A stretch of 64,000 nucleotides of DNA from Gammaproteobacteria bacterium (GTDB taxonomy: Bacteria; Pseudomonadota; Gammaproteobacteria; Ga0077536): positions 62,001 to 126,000 of the forward strand of contig JACQWY010000016.1 in assembly GCA_016209015.1 (NCBI GenBank), read 5' to 3'. The notes beneath the pieces were generated by a model, which had not been told where the DNA came from, did no database searches, and saw only the letters and a program-made list of their open reading frames with translations. Shown here in pieces: positions 49,347-61,546 of this stretch (within the stretch, counting starts at the first letter, position 1; each line of letters begins with the position of its first letter). Both the position numbers and the translations under genes were made by a program.

Positions 49347-49669
49347 GGGGATTTACCCGGAGTCTGCGCCGGCGGTGTCGCATTCGCGAGGCCCGGCGCC
49401 TGATCCATGATCTGAAAAAAGACCTCGCCTTCCTTCACCATGCCCATCTCGCTGCGTGCGAGCTCCTCGATTGCATCGAGGCCCTGCTTGAGATCCATCA
49501 CCTCGGCTTCGAGACCCTGGTTGCGCGCCTTCAAGGCTTCGTTCTCCGCGATCTGCGCCGCGACGGCCTCCTCGAGACGGGCCACGTCGCGCGCGCCGCC
49601 CTTGCCGAGCCACAACGTGTACTGCACGCCGAGGAACAAGAGCGCCAGTGCCCAGGTGAGGAGGCGCAT
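49343..49669 (-). CDS. ftsB: Cell division protein FtsB
   Basis: This 108-residue protein has a transmembrane helix (LLTWALALLFLGVQYTLW, ~3-20) and a periplasmic coiled coil (RLEEAVAAQIAENEALKARN and following, ~31-70), then the conserved EELARSEMGMVKEGEVFFQI. FtsB joins FtsL and FtsQ in the divisome. It overlaps ispD by four bases. The 82 bp between it and eno have no gene. Length is close to the family norm. Confidence 0.93.
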   Translation of the reverse strand: MRLLTWALALLFLGVQYTLWLGKGGARDVARLEEAVAAQIAENEALKARNQGLEAEVMDLKQGLDAIEELARSEMGMVKEGEVFFQIMDQAPGLANATPPAQTPGKSP

Positions 49670-49751
49670 GCGTCAGCAGGAAAGCCGGGCGCGGAGACGG
49701 GCGGTCACGCCGTCCGTCTCCGCGCCGCGTGGTGGTGGCGGGCCGCCTGCC

Positions 49752-53548
<3,797 letters not shown>

Positions 53549-53619
53549 CTATCGATTGGTTTGAGGCGCGCGTCTGCTCACGGGTGGCCGCTCCGCGCCG
53601 CTGCCGCCGCGCGACCAGA

Positions 53620-53648
53620 AAACTACCAGAACGGCCCCTTTTTCTCAA
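53620..53648 (-). promoter_or_regulatory. Candidate sigma70 promoter of pyrG
   Basis: On the minus strand TTGAGA (53643-53648), a 17-bp spacer and TAGTTT (53620-53625). Transcription would begin near 53613, with a ~74-nt leader before the pyrG ATG. Confidence 0.42.
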
Positions 53649-54023
53649 TGGGAAACTGGCCGAGAGCGGGCGCCCCGCACCGCTTCCTGACACCGCCGAC
53701 GGCCGCTGTGGACGGCCACCGTCGGGACTTGACGAACGCGCGATCCGGCTCTCGCGCAGGGGCCCGCTCGTCCGCGTCGGGATGCTGCCTGGCGTGCCAC
53801 CGGGTGCGCGAAGAACGCCGGTGCGCTTCCCTCGCCGCGCGACGCCACGGCCGGCTCCGTTCGCGCTCCCGCGATGCGCGCCCACGCCTTCGAGCGATCG
53901 ATGCGCAATCCCTTGCGGTGCGACAGCCATACGCGTCCGCATGCGAGTACGGCTGCGCATTCTAGCGGTGCGACGATACGCGATCGTATGTGAACGCTGC
54001 GTGCGCGAACCTTCGATTCGTAC

Positions 54024-54041
54024 GTTTTTCGGCCGAAAAAC
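54024..54041. promoter_or_regulatory. 18-bp perfect palindrome GTTTTTCGGCCGAAAAAC
   Basis: A perfect, loop-free palindrome with T and A runs around CGGCCG lies 36 bp upstream of the fhs -10 candidate. Shape and position suit a dimeric regulator site more than a terminator, but no regulator can be named. Confidence 0.4.
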
Positions 54042-54076
54042 CCGCATTCCGCGCGTGCAATGGATCACTTGCTTGA

Positions 54077-54085
54077 TGCTAGAAT
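54077..54085 (+). promoter_or_regulatory. Extended -10 promoter element of fhs (TGCTAGAAT)
   Basis: The exact 9-mer is shared with 16054 and 37680. Transcription near 54092 would leave a ~130-nt leader before the fhs ATG, long enough to carry a regulatory structure. Confidence 0.45.
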
Positions 54086-54224
54086 GCGCCACCACATGGC
54101 GCACGAGCGCCACTCTCGAAGCGCAGCGCGCGAAGAACACATCGGCCCGCGAGATGTACGCAGCGCAAGGCATCGGCGCTGTATGCCCGATTTTTCAGTT
54201 CTTACCTGTCAGGGAGCAATGCCA

Positions 54225-55895
54225 ATGTCCGACATCGAGATCGCCCAGAAGGCGAACAAGAAGCGCATCCTCGAACTCGCGTCCGCACGTTACGGCATCG
54301 ACGCCGAACATCTCGAGCCCTACGGCCACTACAAGGCGAAGCTGTCGCTGGAATACATCGACAGTCTGCAGAGCCGTTCCGACGGTCAGCTCGTGCTCGT
54401 CACCGCGATCAGCCCCACGCCGGCCGGCGAAGGCAAAACGACGACGACGGTCGGACTCGGCGATGCGCTGAACCGCATCGGCAAGCGCGCGATCATCTGC
54501 CTGCGCGAGCCTTCGCTCGGACCCTGCTTCGGTGTGAAGGGCGGCGCGGCCGGCGGCGGTTATGCGCAGGTCGTGCCGATGGAAGACATCAACCTGCATT
54601 TCACCGGCGACTTCCACGCGATCGGCGCTGCGCACAACCTGCTCTCGGCGATGATCGACAACCACATCAACCATGGCAACGCGCTCGGCATCGATCCGCG
54701 GCTCATCGCCTGGAAGCGCGTCGTCGACATGAACGATCGCGCGCTGCGCAAGATCGTGCTGGGCCTCGGCGGTACGGCGAACGGCTACGTCCGCGAGGAG
54801 GGCTACGACATCACAGTCGCCTCCGAGGTGATGGCAATCTTCTGCCTGGCGACCTCGCTCCACGATCTGCGCGATCGCCTCGGCAACATCGTCGTCGCCT
54901 ACACGACCGATCGCAAACCCGTGCGGGCGCGCGATCTCAAGGCGCACGGCGCGATGGCCGCGCTGCTCAAGGATGCGATCAAACCGAACGTCGTCCAGAC
55001 CCTGGAGAACAATCTCGCGTTCGTCCACGGCGGCCCGTTCGCGAACATTGCGCACGGCTGCAACAGCGTCACGGCGACGAAGACCGCGCTCAAGCTCGCC
55101 GACTACGTCATCACCGAAGCGGGCTTCGGCGCGGATCTCGGAGCGGAGAAGTTCGTCGACATCAAATGCCGCATGGCCGGGCTCGCGCCGAAGGCCGCGG
55201 TGCTCGTCGCGACGATCCGCGCGCTCAAGTACCACGGCGGCGTGAAGAAGGACCAGTTGAACAAGGAGAACCTGGAAGCGCTGACGCGCGGCCTCACGAA
55301 CCTCGATCGCCATGTCCACAACATCACGGAGAACTACGGGCTGCCCTGCGTGGTATGCGTCAACCATTTCACGCACGATACCGACTCGGAGATTGCGCTC
55401 CTGAAAGAGCACGTGACTCGCATTGGCGGCACGGCCGTCGTCGCCCGCCACTGGGCCGAAGGCGGGGCGGGTGCCGAGGAGCTCGCGCGCGCGGTGGTCG
55501 CGGCGATCGAACACAACAGCGGCACCCATCGCTACGTCTACTCGGACGAGGACAGTCTGTGGGACAAGCTCAATCGCATCGCGACCCGCATCTACGGCGC
55601 GAACGAGATTACGGCAAGTGCCAGAGTCCGCGCCCAGCTCGCGGAGTGGGATCAGGACTACCGACACTTCCCCGTGTGCATGGCGAAGACCCAGATGTCG
55701 TTCTCGACGGATCCGAACGCGCTTGGCGCGCCGAGCGGACACAGCGTCGAAATCCGCGAGGTGCGCCTCGCTGCGGGAGCGGGCTTCGTGGTCGCGATCG
55801 CGGGTGACATGATGACGATGCCCGGTCTCCCCAAGGTGCCCGCCGCCGAGAACATCGACGTCGACGCCGCAGGCAACATCACGGGTCTGTTCTGA
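54225..55895 (+). CDS. fhs: Formate-tetrahydrofolate ligase
   Basis: This 556-residue enzyme has the P-loop region [20 protein letters not shown] (~58-77), conserved [20 protein letters not shown] (~92-111), [19 protein letters not shown], and [20 protein letters not shown] (~301-320). It joins formate to tetrahydrofolate using ATP, the entry of formate into the folate pool (ftfL of methylotrophs). The ATG at 54225 has GGGAG eight bases upstream; the ATG at 54219 is in phase but too close to it. It stands alone on the plus strand, 6-10 kb from the malate-CoA ligase/malyl-CoA lyase/hydroxypyruvate reductase set. Length is normal. Confidence 0.96.
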   Translation: MSDIEIAQKANKKRILELASARYGIDAEHLEPYGHYKAKLSLEYIDSLQSRSDGQLVLVTAISPTPAGEGKTTTTVGLGDALNRIGKRAIICLREPSLGPCFGVKGGAAGGGYAQVVPMEDINLHFTGDFHAIGAAHNLLSAMIDNHINHGNALGIDPRLIAWKRVVDMNDRALRKIVLGLGGTANGYVREEGYDITVASEVMAIFCLATSLHDLRDRLGNIVVAYTTDRKPVRARDLKAHGAMAALLKDAIKPNVVQTLENNLAFVHGGPFANIAHGCNSVTATKTALKLADYVITEAGFGADLGAEKFVDIKCRMAGLAPKAAVLVATIRALKYHGGVKKDQLNKENLEALTRGLTNLDRHVHNITENYGLPCVVCVNHFTHDTDSEIALLKEHVTRIGGTAVVARHWAEGGAGAEELARAVVAAIEHNSGTHRYVYSDEDSLWDKLNRIATRIYGANEITASARVRAQLAEWDQDYRHFPVCMAKTQMSFSTDPNALGAPSGHSVEIREVRLAAGAGFVVAIAGDMMTMPGLPKVPAAENIDVDAAGNITGLF

Positions 55896-55941
55896 GATCG
55901 GCCGACCGGTCGCGGCGACGCCGGGGCCGGCGTTTCGATTC

Positions 55942-56742
55942 CTAACGGCGGCTGGCGCGCGTCCCGCACTCCAGCTCGTCGACGGGCAGCCCCCCCCGCA
56001 TCGCGTAGGACAGCATGCGGATCTGGTGCGGCTCGACCGTCTGGTCGAGCTCGGCGATGCACAGGAAGTGCGAGGCGTACCAGATGGCATCGATCTCGCA
56101 GGCGATGTCGGCATCGTCGCCGTAATAGTCGGGATCCGGCGTGACGTTGTGGAAGCCGAGCTTCAGACGCGCGGCCTCGGCGCGCAGCAGCGGCGCGGCG
56201 CGGGAGATTCCGACCGCCACGATCTCGACCTGCGAGGCATTCCAGAGCGGCGCATTCAGCGCCAGGTATCGATCGAAATTCGCCTGGATTTCCGGCCGGC
56301 AGAGTTTCAGCGCAGGATCATGAATCAGGAGCCGCACCGGCGCCTGCGGATCGAGCGTCCGCCGCCACACCCCGGATAGTTCCACGTTCTTCGGCGCGCG
56401 CTTGAACAGCGGCGCAATTTCCGCGTCCGTGTAAGCCGTGGATTCGCAGGCGAAGCGCGCGACGCGATAGCGCCGGTCGGGATGCTTGTCGGCCTGCTGC
56501 ATGAACGTTGCGACGTAATTGCGGATGACCTGCAGCGGCAGAGTCTGCAGGTGGCTGTCACGATACGGGATCGCGTAGGCGTTGCCGTTGTAGGCGTTCC
56601 ACTTGCCTTCCGCCGCGCCATGGAAGCGCACCGCGAGCGACGCGCTGGCATCATCGTGCCGACCGCTCAGATTGGAGCCGTAGACGAAGCACGGCTCGTG
56701 CGTCGTGCCGAAATCGGGTCTTACGTGGACTCGAGCAACCAT
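55942..56742 (-). CDS. Unknown protein, paralog A of a tandem pair
   Basis: This 266-residue protein is homologous over its whole length to the gene immediately upstream (56787-57560). N-terminal block: CFVYGSNLSGRHDDASASLA, RFHGAAEGKWNAYNGNAYAI, PYRDSHLQTLPLQVIRNYV. Middle: RYRVARFACESTAYTDAEIA and PLFKRAPKNVELSGVW. C-terminal block: YYGDDADIACEIDAIWYASH. The first half recalls, from memory, a phage- and mobile-element-associated family with the pattern FVFGSN..G.HG.GAA...YAIPTKD...EIAPLF..., sometimes called A1S_2505-like. In that family a glycine-rich IGCG element occupies the position of FACESTAYT here, so the active centre, if any, differs. No signal peptide. The function is unknown. Confidence 0.65.
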   Translation of the reverse strand: MVARVHVRPDFGTTHEPCFVYGSNLSGRHDDASASLAVRFHGAAEGKWNAYNGNAYAIPYRDSHLQTLPLQVIRNYVATFMQQADKHPDRRYRVARFACESTAYTDAEIAPLFKRAPKNVELSGVWRRTLDPQAPVRLLIHDPALKLCRPEIQANFDRYLALNAPLWNASQVEIVAVGISRAAPLLRAEAARLKLGFHNVTPDPDYYGDDADIACEIDAIWYASHFLCIAELDQTVEPHQIRMLSYAMRGGLPVDELECGTRASRR

Positions 56743-56786
56743 GGGCTTCTACTCCAATCGAGGGCGTCGGCGATCACTGACGCCGT

Positions 56787-57560
56787 TCAACCAATGAGCT
56801 CGTCGACGACGAGACCGCCGCGCCGCGCACTGCCCAGCACCCGCATGTGCTCCGGCCTGCCGGTGTTCTCGACTTCGAAGAGGTCGACGAGATGTGTCGC
56901 ATACCAGACGGCCTTGCGTTCACATGTCAGCGCCGCGTCGTCGCCGTAGAACGACGTGTTCTGTCCGATGACGCGATGCCGACGGTTCAGCCGGCGCGCG
57001 AACTGCGCGGTCGCGCCGATGCCGGGCAGCGATCCGATACTCACGAATTCGACTTGGGCGGATCCACACTGCGCCGCCTTCCCGGCGAGGAAACGCTCCA
57101 TGAGCGTCTGGCGCGACGGCTCGGTGAGCGCTTCACCCGGATCGAAGACCAGCAGACGCACTGCACGGCGCGGATCGAGCGTGCGCAGCCATACACCGGG
57201 GAGCTGGCAGTTCTCGGGCGCATGCCGCCACAAATCGGACATCTGCACGTCCGTGTATTCTCCGGGCTCACAGGCGAAGCGCGTGATCTGGAACTGCAGG
57301 GCGGGCTTCTTGGCGATGTACTCGCAACATATGCTCACGTAATTGCCGATCACGTCGAGGGGCAGGAGGCGCATCTTGCTGTCGAGATAGGGCACCGCAT
57401 AGCAATTGCCGGCGGGCCCGTTCCACTTGCCGGCTGCGCCACCGTGGAAACGCGCTGCGACAGCGGCAGGCCCCTCGTTGTGATCACCGGCGATATTCGC
57501 GCCGAAGACGAAAACGGGCTCTTGCCCGGCGGCAAGGCGGGAAGGCGTCGAGACACTCAT
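56787..57560 (-). CDS. Unknown protein, paralog B of a tandem pair
   Basis: This 257-residue protein precedes and resembles paralog A. Its motifs correspond: VFVFGANIAGDHNEGPAAVA, RFHGGAAGKWNGPAGNCYAV, PYLDSKMRLLPLDVIGNYV, QITRFACEPGEYTDVQMSDL, LRTLDPRRAVRLLVFDPGEA and SFYGDDAALTCERKAVWYAT, SARRGGLVVDEL. Differences are spread across the protein, so the duplication is not recent. I chose the ATG at 57558-57560; the tracked frame extends 47 codons upstream through proline- and arginine-rich sequence. A 44-bp gap leads to paralog A, so they are probably co-transcribed. No catalytic residue set is evident. Confidence 0.62.
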   Translation of the reverse strand: MSVSTPSRLAAGQEPVFVFGANIAGDHNEGPAAVAARFHGGAAGKWNGPAGNCYAVPYLDSKMRLLPLDVIGNYVSICCEYIAKKPALQFQITRFACEPGEYTDVQMSDLWRHAPENCQLPGVWLRTLDPRRAVRLLVFDPGEALTEPSRQTLMERFLAGKAAQCGSAQVEFVSIGSLPGIGATAQFARRLNRRHRVIGQNTSFYGDDAALTCERKAVWYATHLVDLFEVENTGRPEHMRVLGSARRGGLVVDELIG

Positions 57561-57747
57561 CGGATCCGGGGTCCTCCAGCGGCTGCACGGGCCTCGCGCG
57601 CAGGCGGGCCGGTGCCGGTTTTTTCCTTGTGCTGGACATATCGGCGGCGGGCTGTGGGGCTTTCGGCGGGGCGGAAGGCGAGGTCTGCGCCTGGGGCGCA
57701 AAACATGACTTCGGTCACAGAACGACGGGCGACGAGCCCGCGTCGCG

Positions 57748-58449
57748 TCACTGTCCGGGGTCGAGCTCGATGCTTCCCGAGACCGTGACGGAGAGGGTTT
57801 GCGTGCCGGCCTCGATCGGCGGTGGGGCCGCCGCGATCCGGTCGGCGGCCATCGCCGCCCGCGCGGCGAACATCAGCGGCGGCTGGGCTCCGCCGGCCGT
57901 CGAGACCGAGATGCGGCCGAGACGGTAACCGTGCCGTCCGAACGCGCCGGCGACCTGCGCCGCACGCGCCTGGAAACGGGCGATGGCTTCCGTCGTGAGC
58001 GCCTCCTCGGCCGCGTTGCGGGCCGTCGTGGAAATGGCGAAGCTCAAGGATTCGACGGCGGTCCGCTCCTGGAGCACGCCGAGCAACTCGCTGATCGCCT
58101 TCGCGTCGTGCCCTTCGAGACGCAGCGACTGACGCGCGCGCCAGGCGGTGATGCGCCGATCGTCGTAGACCGGGTTCGTATAGTACTGCTGGGTCCGCGC
58201 CGTCACGCCGACGGACTGCTTCATCTGCTCCAGCGCCCAGGCGATCGCGGCGTTGACTTTCGCGGCGACATCGGCCTGCTTCGGACCGTCGGCCTCGGCG
58301 TAGACGCTCGCAACGAGCGTGTCGTTCGGCAGCTCGCGCTCGGCACTCGCGGAGATTTCGATTTCGTCGTGAGGACGGGCCTCCCCGGCACCGGCGCCCA
58401 GCGCGACGAGCGCCAGGCCCGCGATGGCCCCCGTCATGGCATTCGTCAT
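57748..58449 (-). CDS. SIMPL-domain (DUF541) periplasmic protein
   Basis: This 233-residue protein has a signal peptide (MTNAMTGAIAGLALVALGAG, cleavage near 25) and a SIMPL/DUF541 domain (BP26/OMP28 type): EIEISASAERELPNDTLVAS, ALEQMKQSVGVTARTQQYYT, RQSLRLEGHDAKAISELLGV and TAVESLSFAISTTARNAAEE, ending in SVTVSGSIELDPGQ. Members are periplasmic or outer-membrane-associated and form channel-like oligomers in Brucella; their role is not known. The ATG overlaps the preceding decarboxylase stop in ATGA, an unexpected coupling. Confidence 0.83.
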   Translation of the reverse strand: MTNAMTGAIAGLALVALGAGAGEARPHDEIEISASAERELPNDTLVASVYAEADGPKQADVAAKVNAAIAWALEQMKQSVGVTARTQQYYTNPVYDDRRITAWRARQSLRLEGHDAKAISELLGVLQERTAVESLSFAISTTARNAAEEALTTEAIARFQARAAQVAGAFGRHGYRLGRISVSTAGGAQPPLMFAARAAMAADRIAAAPPPIEAGTQTLSVTVSGSIELDPGQ

Positions 58450-59909
58450 GGCGATACTCCCTGATTCAGCGCGGCGGCCGCGGCCGCGATTTCCTGCCAC
58501 GCGGTCTCGACGTGGCCCGCCGCGACGTGGGTCTGACCGATGCAGAGCCGCAACGTATGGCGCTCCTCCACGACGGTATGCGAGAGATACATGCGGCCGC
58601 CTGCATTGAGCCGGGCCAGCAGTGCCCGGCTCGCTTCGTCGCCCCGGCGGTGACGGAAGCAGACGAGATTCAGGCTCACCGGGACGGCGAGCTCGAGATG
58701 CGGATCCGCCGCGATGCGCGCGCCGAGCTCCGCCGCGAGCGCGATGTGACGGCGCAGATGATGACGCAGCCCTGCCGCGCCGTAGTGGCGGATCACGAAC
58801 CAGAGCTTCAAGGCCCGGAAGCGCCTGCCGAGCGGAATCTGCCAGTCGCGGTAGTCGATGATGCCGCCGCTCTCGGATGCCGCATTGCGCAGGTATTCGG
58901 GCGTGATGCTCAGCGCGTCCGTCAGCGCCTTGCGATCGGCGACGAAGAACGCGCTGCAGTCGAAATTCGTGAACAGCCACTTATGCGGATTGAAGCAATA
59001 GCTGTCCGCGAGCTCCAGCCCGTCGAAAAGCACACGGTGCTCGGGACAAACCGCCGCGGAGCCGGCCATCGCGGCATCGACGTGCAGCCACAGCCCTTCG
59101 CGCGCGCAGATCTCGCCGATCGCCCGCAGCGGATCCGCGGCGAGCGTCGACGTCGTGCCGACGGTCGCGCAGACGAAGAAGGGCTTGCGGCCCGCGGCGC
59201 GATCGGCGGCGATCGCAGCCGCCAGCGCCTGCGGATCCATGGCGAAGCGTTCGTCGACGGAAATCTTGCGCAGGTTCGCGCGGCCGATGCCCGCGACGGC
59301 GATGCCCTTGTCGAGCGAGGAATGGGTCTGCGTCGAGCCGTAGGCGACGAGCCCGCCGCGGCCGCCGTGCGTGTTCGATTCGAAGCGGGTGGCTCGTTCG
59401 CGCGCCGCGAGCAGCGCGCAGAGCACCGCACTCGACGCGGAGTCCTGCAGCACGCCGCCGCCCGCCCCGCGGGAGCGGAATTTCTCCGGCAACGCCATGA
59501 GATCGACGAGCCAGTCGAGCATGTGGGTCTCGAGCTCGGTACAGGCGGGGCTCGTCGCCCACAACATGCCCTGCACGCCGAGGCCGGCCGAGAGCAGCTC
59601 GCCGAGTATCGAGGGCCCCGAGGTGTTCGCCGGGAAATAGGCGAAGAAAGCCGGCGCTTGCCAGTGCGTGATGCCGGGCAGCACGAGCTCGTCGACGTCG
59701 CGCAACCACGCATCGAAGCCTTCGTCGCCGTGCTCGGGTGGCGAGGCCGGCAGCGCCGCACGCAGCGCTCCCGGTTCGACCTGCGACTGCACCGGGAGCG
59801 TCGCGACGCGCTCGCGGTAGTCCGCGATCCAGTCGACGAGCGTGTGACCGGCGCGCCGGAATTCGTCGGGACTCATATGGAAATCATCGTCGTGCTTCAT
59901 CGGCGCCAT
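58446..59909 (-). CDS. Pyridoxal-phosphate aromatic-amino-acid decarboxylase-like enzyme
   Basis: This 487-residue group II decarboxylase has HWQAPAFFAYFPANTSGPSI (~85-104), the ATSPACTELETHMLDWLVDL (~120-139), and DSASSAVLCALLAARERA. WLHVDAAMAGSAAVCPEHRV carries the Asp that pairs with the PLP nitrogen, and the lysine for the Schiff base is in SYCFNPHKWLFTNFDCSAFF (~302-321). C-terminal RFRALKLWFVIRHYGAAGLR. Members decarboxylate tyrosine, phenylalanine, tryptophan or DOPA; substrate is not determined here. A start nine bases downstream (MKHDDD) is also possible. Coupled to the SIMPL gene by ATGA. Length is normal for the family (~470-490). Confidence 0.88.
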   Translation of the reverse strand: MAPMKHDDDFHMSPDEFRRAGHTLVDWIADYRERVATLPVQSQVEPGALRAALPASPPEHGDEGFDAWLRDVDELVLPGITHWQAPAFFAYFPANTSGPSILGELLSAGLGVQGMLWATSPACTELETHMLDWLVDLMALPEKFRSRGAGGGVLQDSASSAVLCALLAARERATRFESNTHGGRGGLVAYGSTQTHSSLDKGIAVAGIGRANLRKISVDERFAMDPQALAAAIAADRAAGRKPFFVCATVGTTSTLAADPLRAIGEICAREGLWLHVDAAMAGSAAVCPEHRVLFDGLELADSYCFNPHKWLFTNFDCSAFFVADRKALTDALSITPEYLRNAASESGGIIDYRDWQIPLGRRFRALKLWFVIRHYGAAGLRHHLRRHIALAAELGARIAADPHLELAVPVSLNLVCFRHRRGDEASRALLARLNAGGRMYLSHTVVEERHTLRLCIGQTHVAAGHVETAWQEIAAAAAALNQGVSP

Positions 59910-59955
59910 CCGGGGCTGGGAAGGCGCCGCCGGGTCGGCCGGCGGCGCGGCAGGA

Positions 59956-60435
59956 TCAGAGATTAGCGAGCACGTTCTGCGCGGCGCTCACCTTGAACTC
60001 GCCCGGCGCCTCGATGAACAAGTTCTTCACGACGCCGTGGTCGACGACCAGCGCGAAGCGCTGGCCGCGCGTGCCCATGCCATAGCCCGTCGCATCGAGC
60101 TCGAGGCCGAGCGCCTTCGTGTACGTGCAATTGCCGTCCGCGAGCATCAGCACCTTGCCGTCCGCGCCCGCGTGCTTGGCCCAGGCGCCCATCACGAACG
60201 CATCGTTGACCGCGAGGCAGGCGATTGCGTCCACGCCCTTCGCCTTGATCTGATCCGCGAGCTCGATGAAGCCCGGGAGATGCTTCGCGGAGCACGTCGG
60301 CGTGAACGCGCCGGGCACGGAGAACAACACCACTTTCTTGCCGCCGAAGAGCTCGTCCGCCTCGAGCTTGCCCGGGCCCTGCTCCGTCATGATGCCGAAG
60401 CTGCCCGCGGGCATCTTGTCGCCGATTTTGATCAT
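59956..60435 (-). CDS. Peroxiredoxin (Prx5-like)
   Basis: This 159-residue redoxin starts MIKIGDKMPAGSFGIMTEQG and has the peroxidatic Cys48 in VLFSVPGAFTPTCSAKHLPG (~36-55), which matches atypical Prx5 enzymes. Further cysteines occur in IACLAVNDAFVMGAWAKHAG (~73-92) and GNCTYTKALGLELDATGYGM (~103-122). It reduces peroxides with thioredoxin or glutathione as partner. The ATG at 60435 follows the family start; the tracked frame adds 17 uncharacteristic residues. Between the decarboxylase (46 bp) and hydroxypyruvate reductase-like gene (112 bp). Confidence 0.9.
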   Translation of the reverse strand: MIKIGDKMPAGSFGIMTEQGPGKLEADELFGGKKVVLFSVPGAFTPTCSAKHLPGFIELADQIKAKGVDAIACLAVNDAFVMGAWAKHAGADGKVLMLADGNCTYTKALGLELDATGYGMGTRGQRFALVVDHGVVKNLFIEAPGEFKVSAAQNVLANL

Positions 60436-60547
60436 GTCCGCTGTCCTCCGAGTCTGGGTGGGGTGAAGCTGGGAGCATTCTGCCATCGGGGCGGGTGCGG
60501 CGGTAGCGCGCCGCCAAACCCCGCCCGCCGCGCGGAAATGTGCGCGC

Positions 60548-61519
60548 TCAGGCCACCCGGTCGCGCGGTGGACGGCCTGCGAAATACGCCTCGAGGTTGT
60601 CGATCACGCGCATGCCCATCGCGACGCGCGTCTCGAGCGAGGCGCTGCCGAGATGCGGCAGCAGCACGACGTTCTCGAGCGTCTTCAAGGATTCGGGCAC
60701 GGCCGGCTCACCGTCGTAGACGTCGAGTCCCGCGCCGCCGAGCCGGCCGCTCTTCAGCGCCGCGACGAGCGCGTCCTGGTCGACGACGTCACCGCGCGCC
60801 GTATTGACGAGGAATGCGCCCGGCTTCATCGAGGCGAGTCGCTCTGCGTTCATGAGGTGCCGCGTCGCCGCACCGCCCGGGCAGTGCAGCGAGACGAAAT
60901 CCGCGCTCGCGATCACTTCCTCGGGTGTCGCGCACGCCGTCGCACCGAGTGCGTTCACGACTTCCGCGGACGGCGGGAAGGGATCGTTGAACAGGATGCG
61001 CATGCCGAAGCCGAAGTGCGCCTTGTGCGCCATGGCACGCGCGATGCGCCCGAAGCCGATGAGGCCGAGCGTCTTGCCGGTGACCTTGGCGCCCATCATG
61101 TGAGTCGGCCGCCAGCCGGTCCAGGCGTTCGTCCGCACGTGACGTTCGCCTTCGCCCGCGCGACGCGCGACCATGAGCATGAGCGTCATCGCGAGATCCG
61201 CCGTGCAGTCGGTGAGCACTTCCGGCGTGTTCGTGACGACGAGGCCGCGCTTCTTTGCGGCCTCGAGGTCGACGTGATTGAAGCCGACGCCGAAGTTGCC
61301 GAGTATTTTCGCGCTGAGGCCGTCGTGATCGAGTACCTCCGCATTGAACGTGTCGGACACCGTCGGACACACCGCATCCGCCGATTTCAGCGCGCGCGTC
61401 AGCTCCGCCGCGCTCATCGGCGTGTCCGTCGCGTTAAGGCTCACGTCGAACAGCTCCTTCATGCGCGCCTCGGCGGCCTCGGGCCAGCGGCGGGTGACGA
61501 CGACTTTCGGTTTGCTCAT
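60548..61519 (-). CDS. D-2-hydroxyacid dehydrogenase, likely hydroxypyruvate/glyoxylate reductase
   Basis: This 323-residue enzyme is of the 2-hydroxyacid dehydrogenase family. NFGVGFNHVDLEAAKKRGL (~75-93), NTPEVLTDCTADLAMTLMLM (~97-116), TLGLIGFGRIARAMAHKAHF (NAD-binding), LVNTARGDVVDQDALVAAL and VVLLPHLGSASLETRVAMGM (catalytic His near 288) are present. The pattern is closest to GyaR/GRHPR-type glycerate dehydrogenases. Its position 27 bp downstream of mtkB in the same orientation supports the serine-cycle role of reducing hydroxypyruvate to glycerate. It may also reduce glyoxylate. Confidence 0.85.
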   Translation of the reverse strand: MSKPKVVVTRRWPEAAEARMKELFDVSLNATDTPMSAAELTRALKSADAVCPTVSDTFNAEVLDHDGLSAKILGNFGVGFNHVDLEAAKKRGLVVTNTPEVLTDCTADLAMTLMLMVARRAGEGERHVRTNAWTGWRPTHMMGAKVTGKTLGLIGFGRIARAMAHKAHFGFGMRILFNDPFPPSAEVVNALGATACATPEEVIASADFVSLHCPGGAATRHLMNAERLASMKPGAFLVNTARGDVVDQDALVAALKSGRLGGAGLDVYDGEPAVPESLKTLENVVLLPHLGSASLETRVAMGMRVIDNLEAYFAGRPPRDRVA

Positions 61520-61546
61520 GCTTCTCCCCTCTCGTTGATCACGGCG

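Larger units (their letters stand above)
53649..54224. other. Long intergenic region between divergent pyrG and fhs
   Basis: No gene supported over more than 550 bp. Frames on both strands are Arg/Ala-rich and overlap one another. It contains a palindrome at 54024-54041 and the fhs -10 candidate at 54077. The left 300 bp are GC-rich and featureless apart from ATACG/CGTAT inverted repeats near 53967-53980. Confidence 0.6.

Noticed and set aside
57561-57747. Possible gene in the gap before the SIMPL gene
   Set aside because: Frames are short and Arg/Pro-rich and no ribosome site is seen; treated as intergenic.
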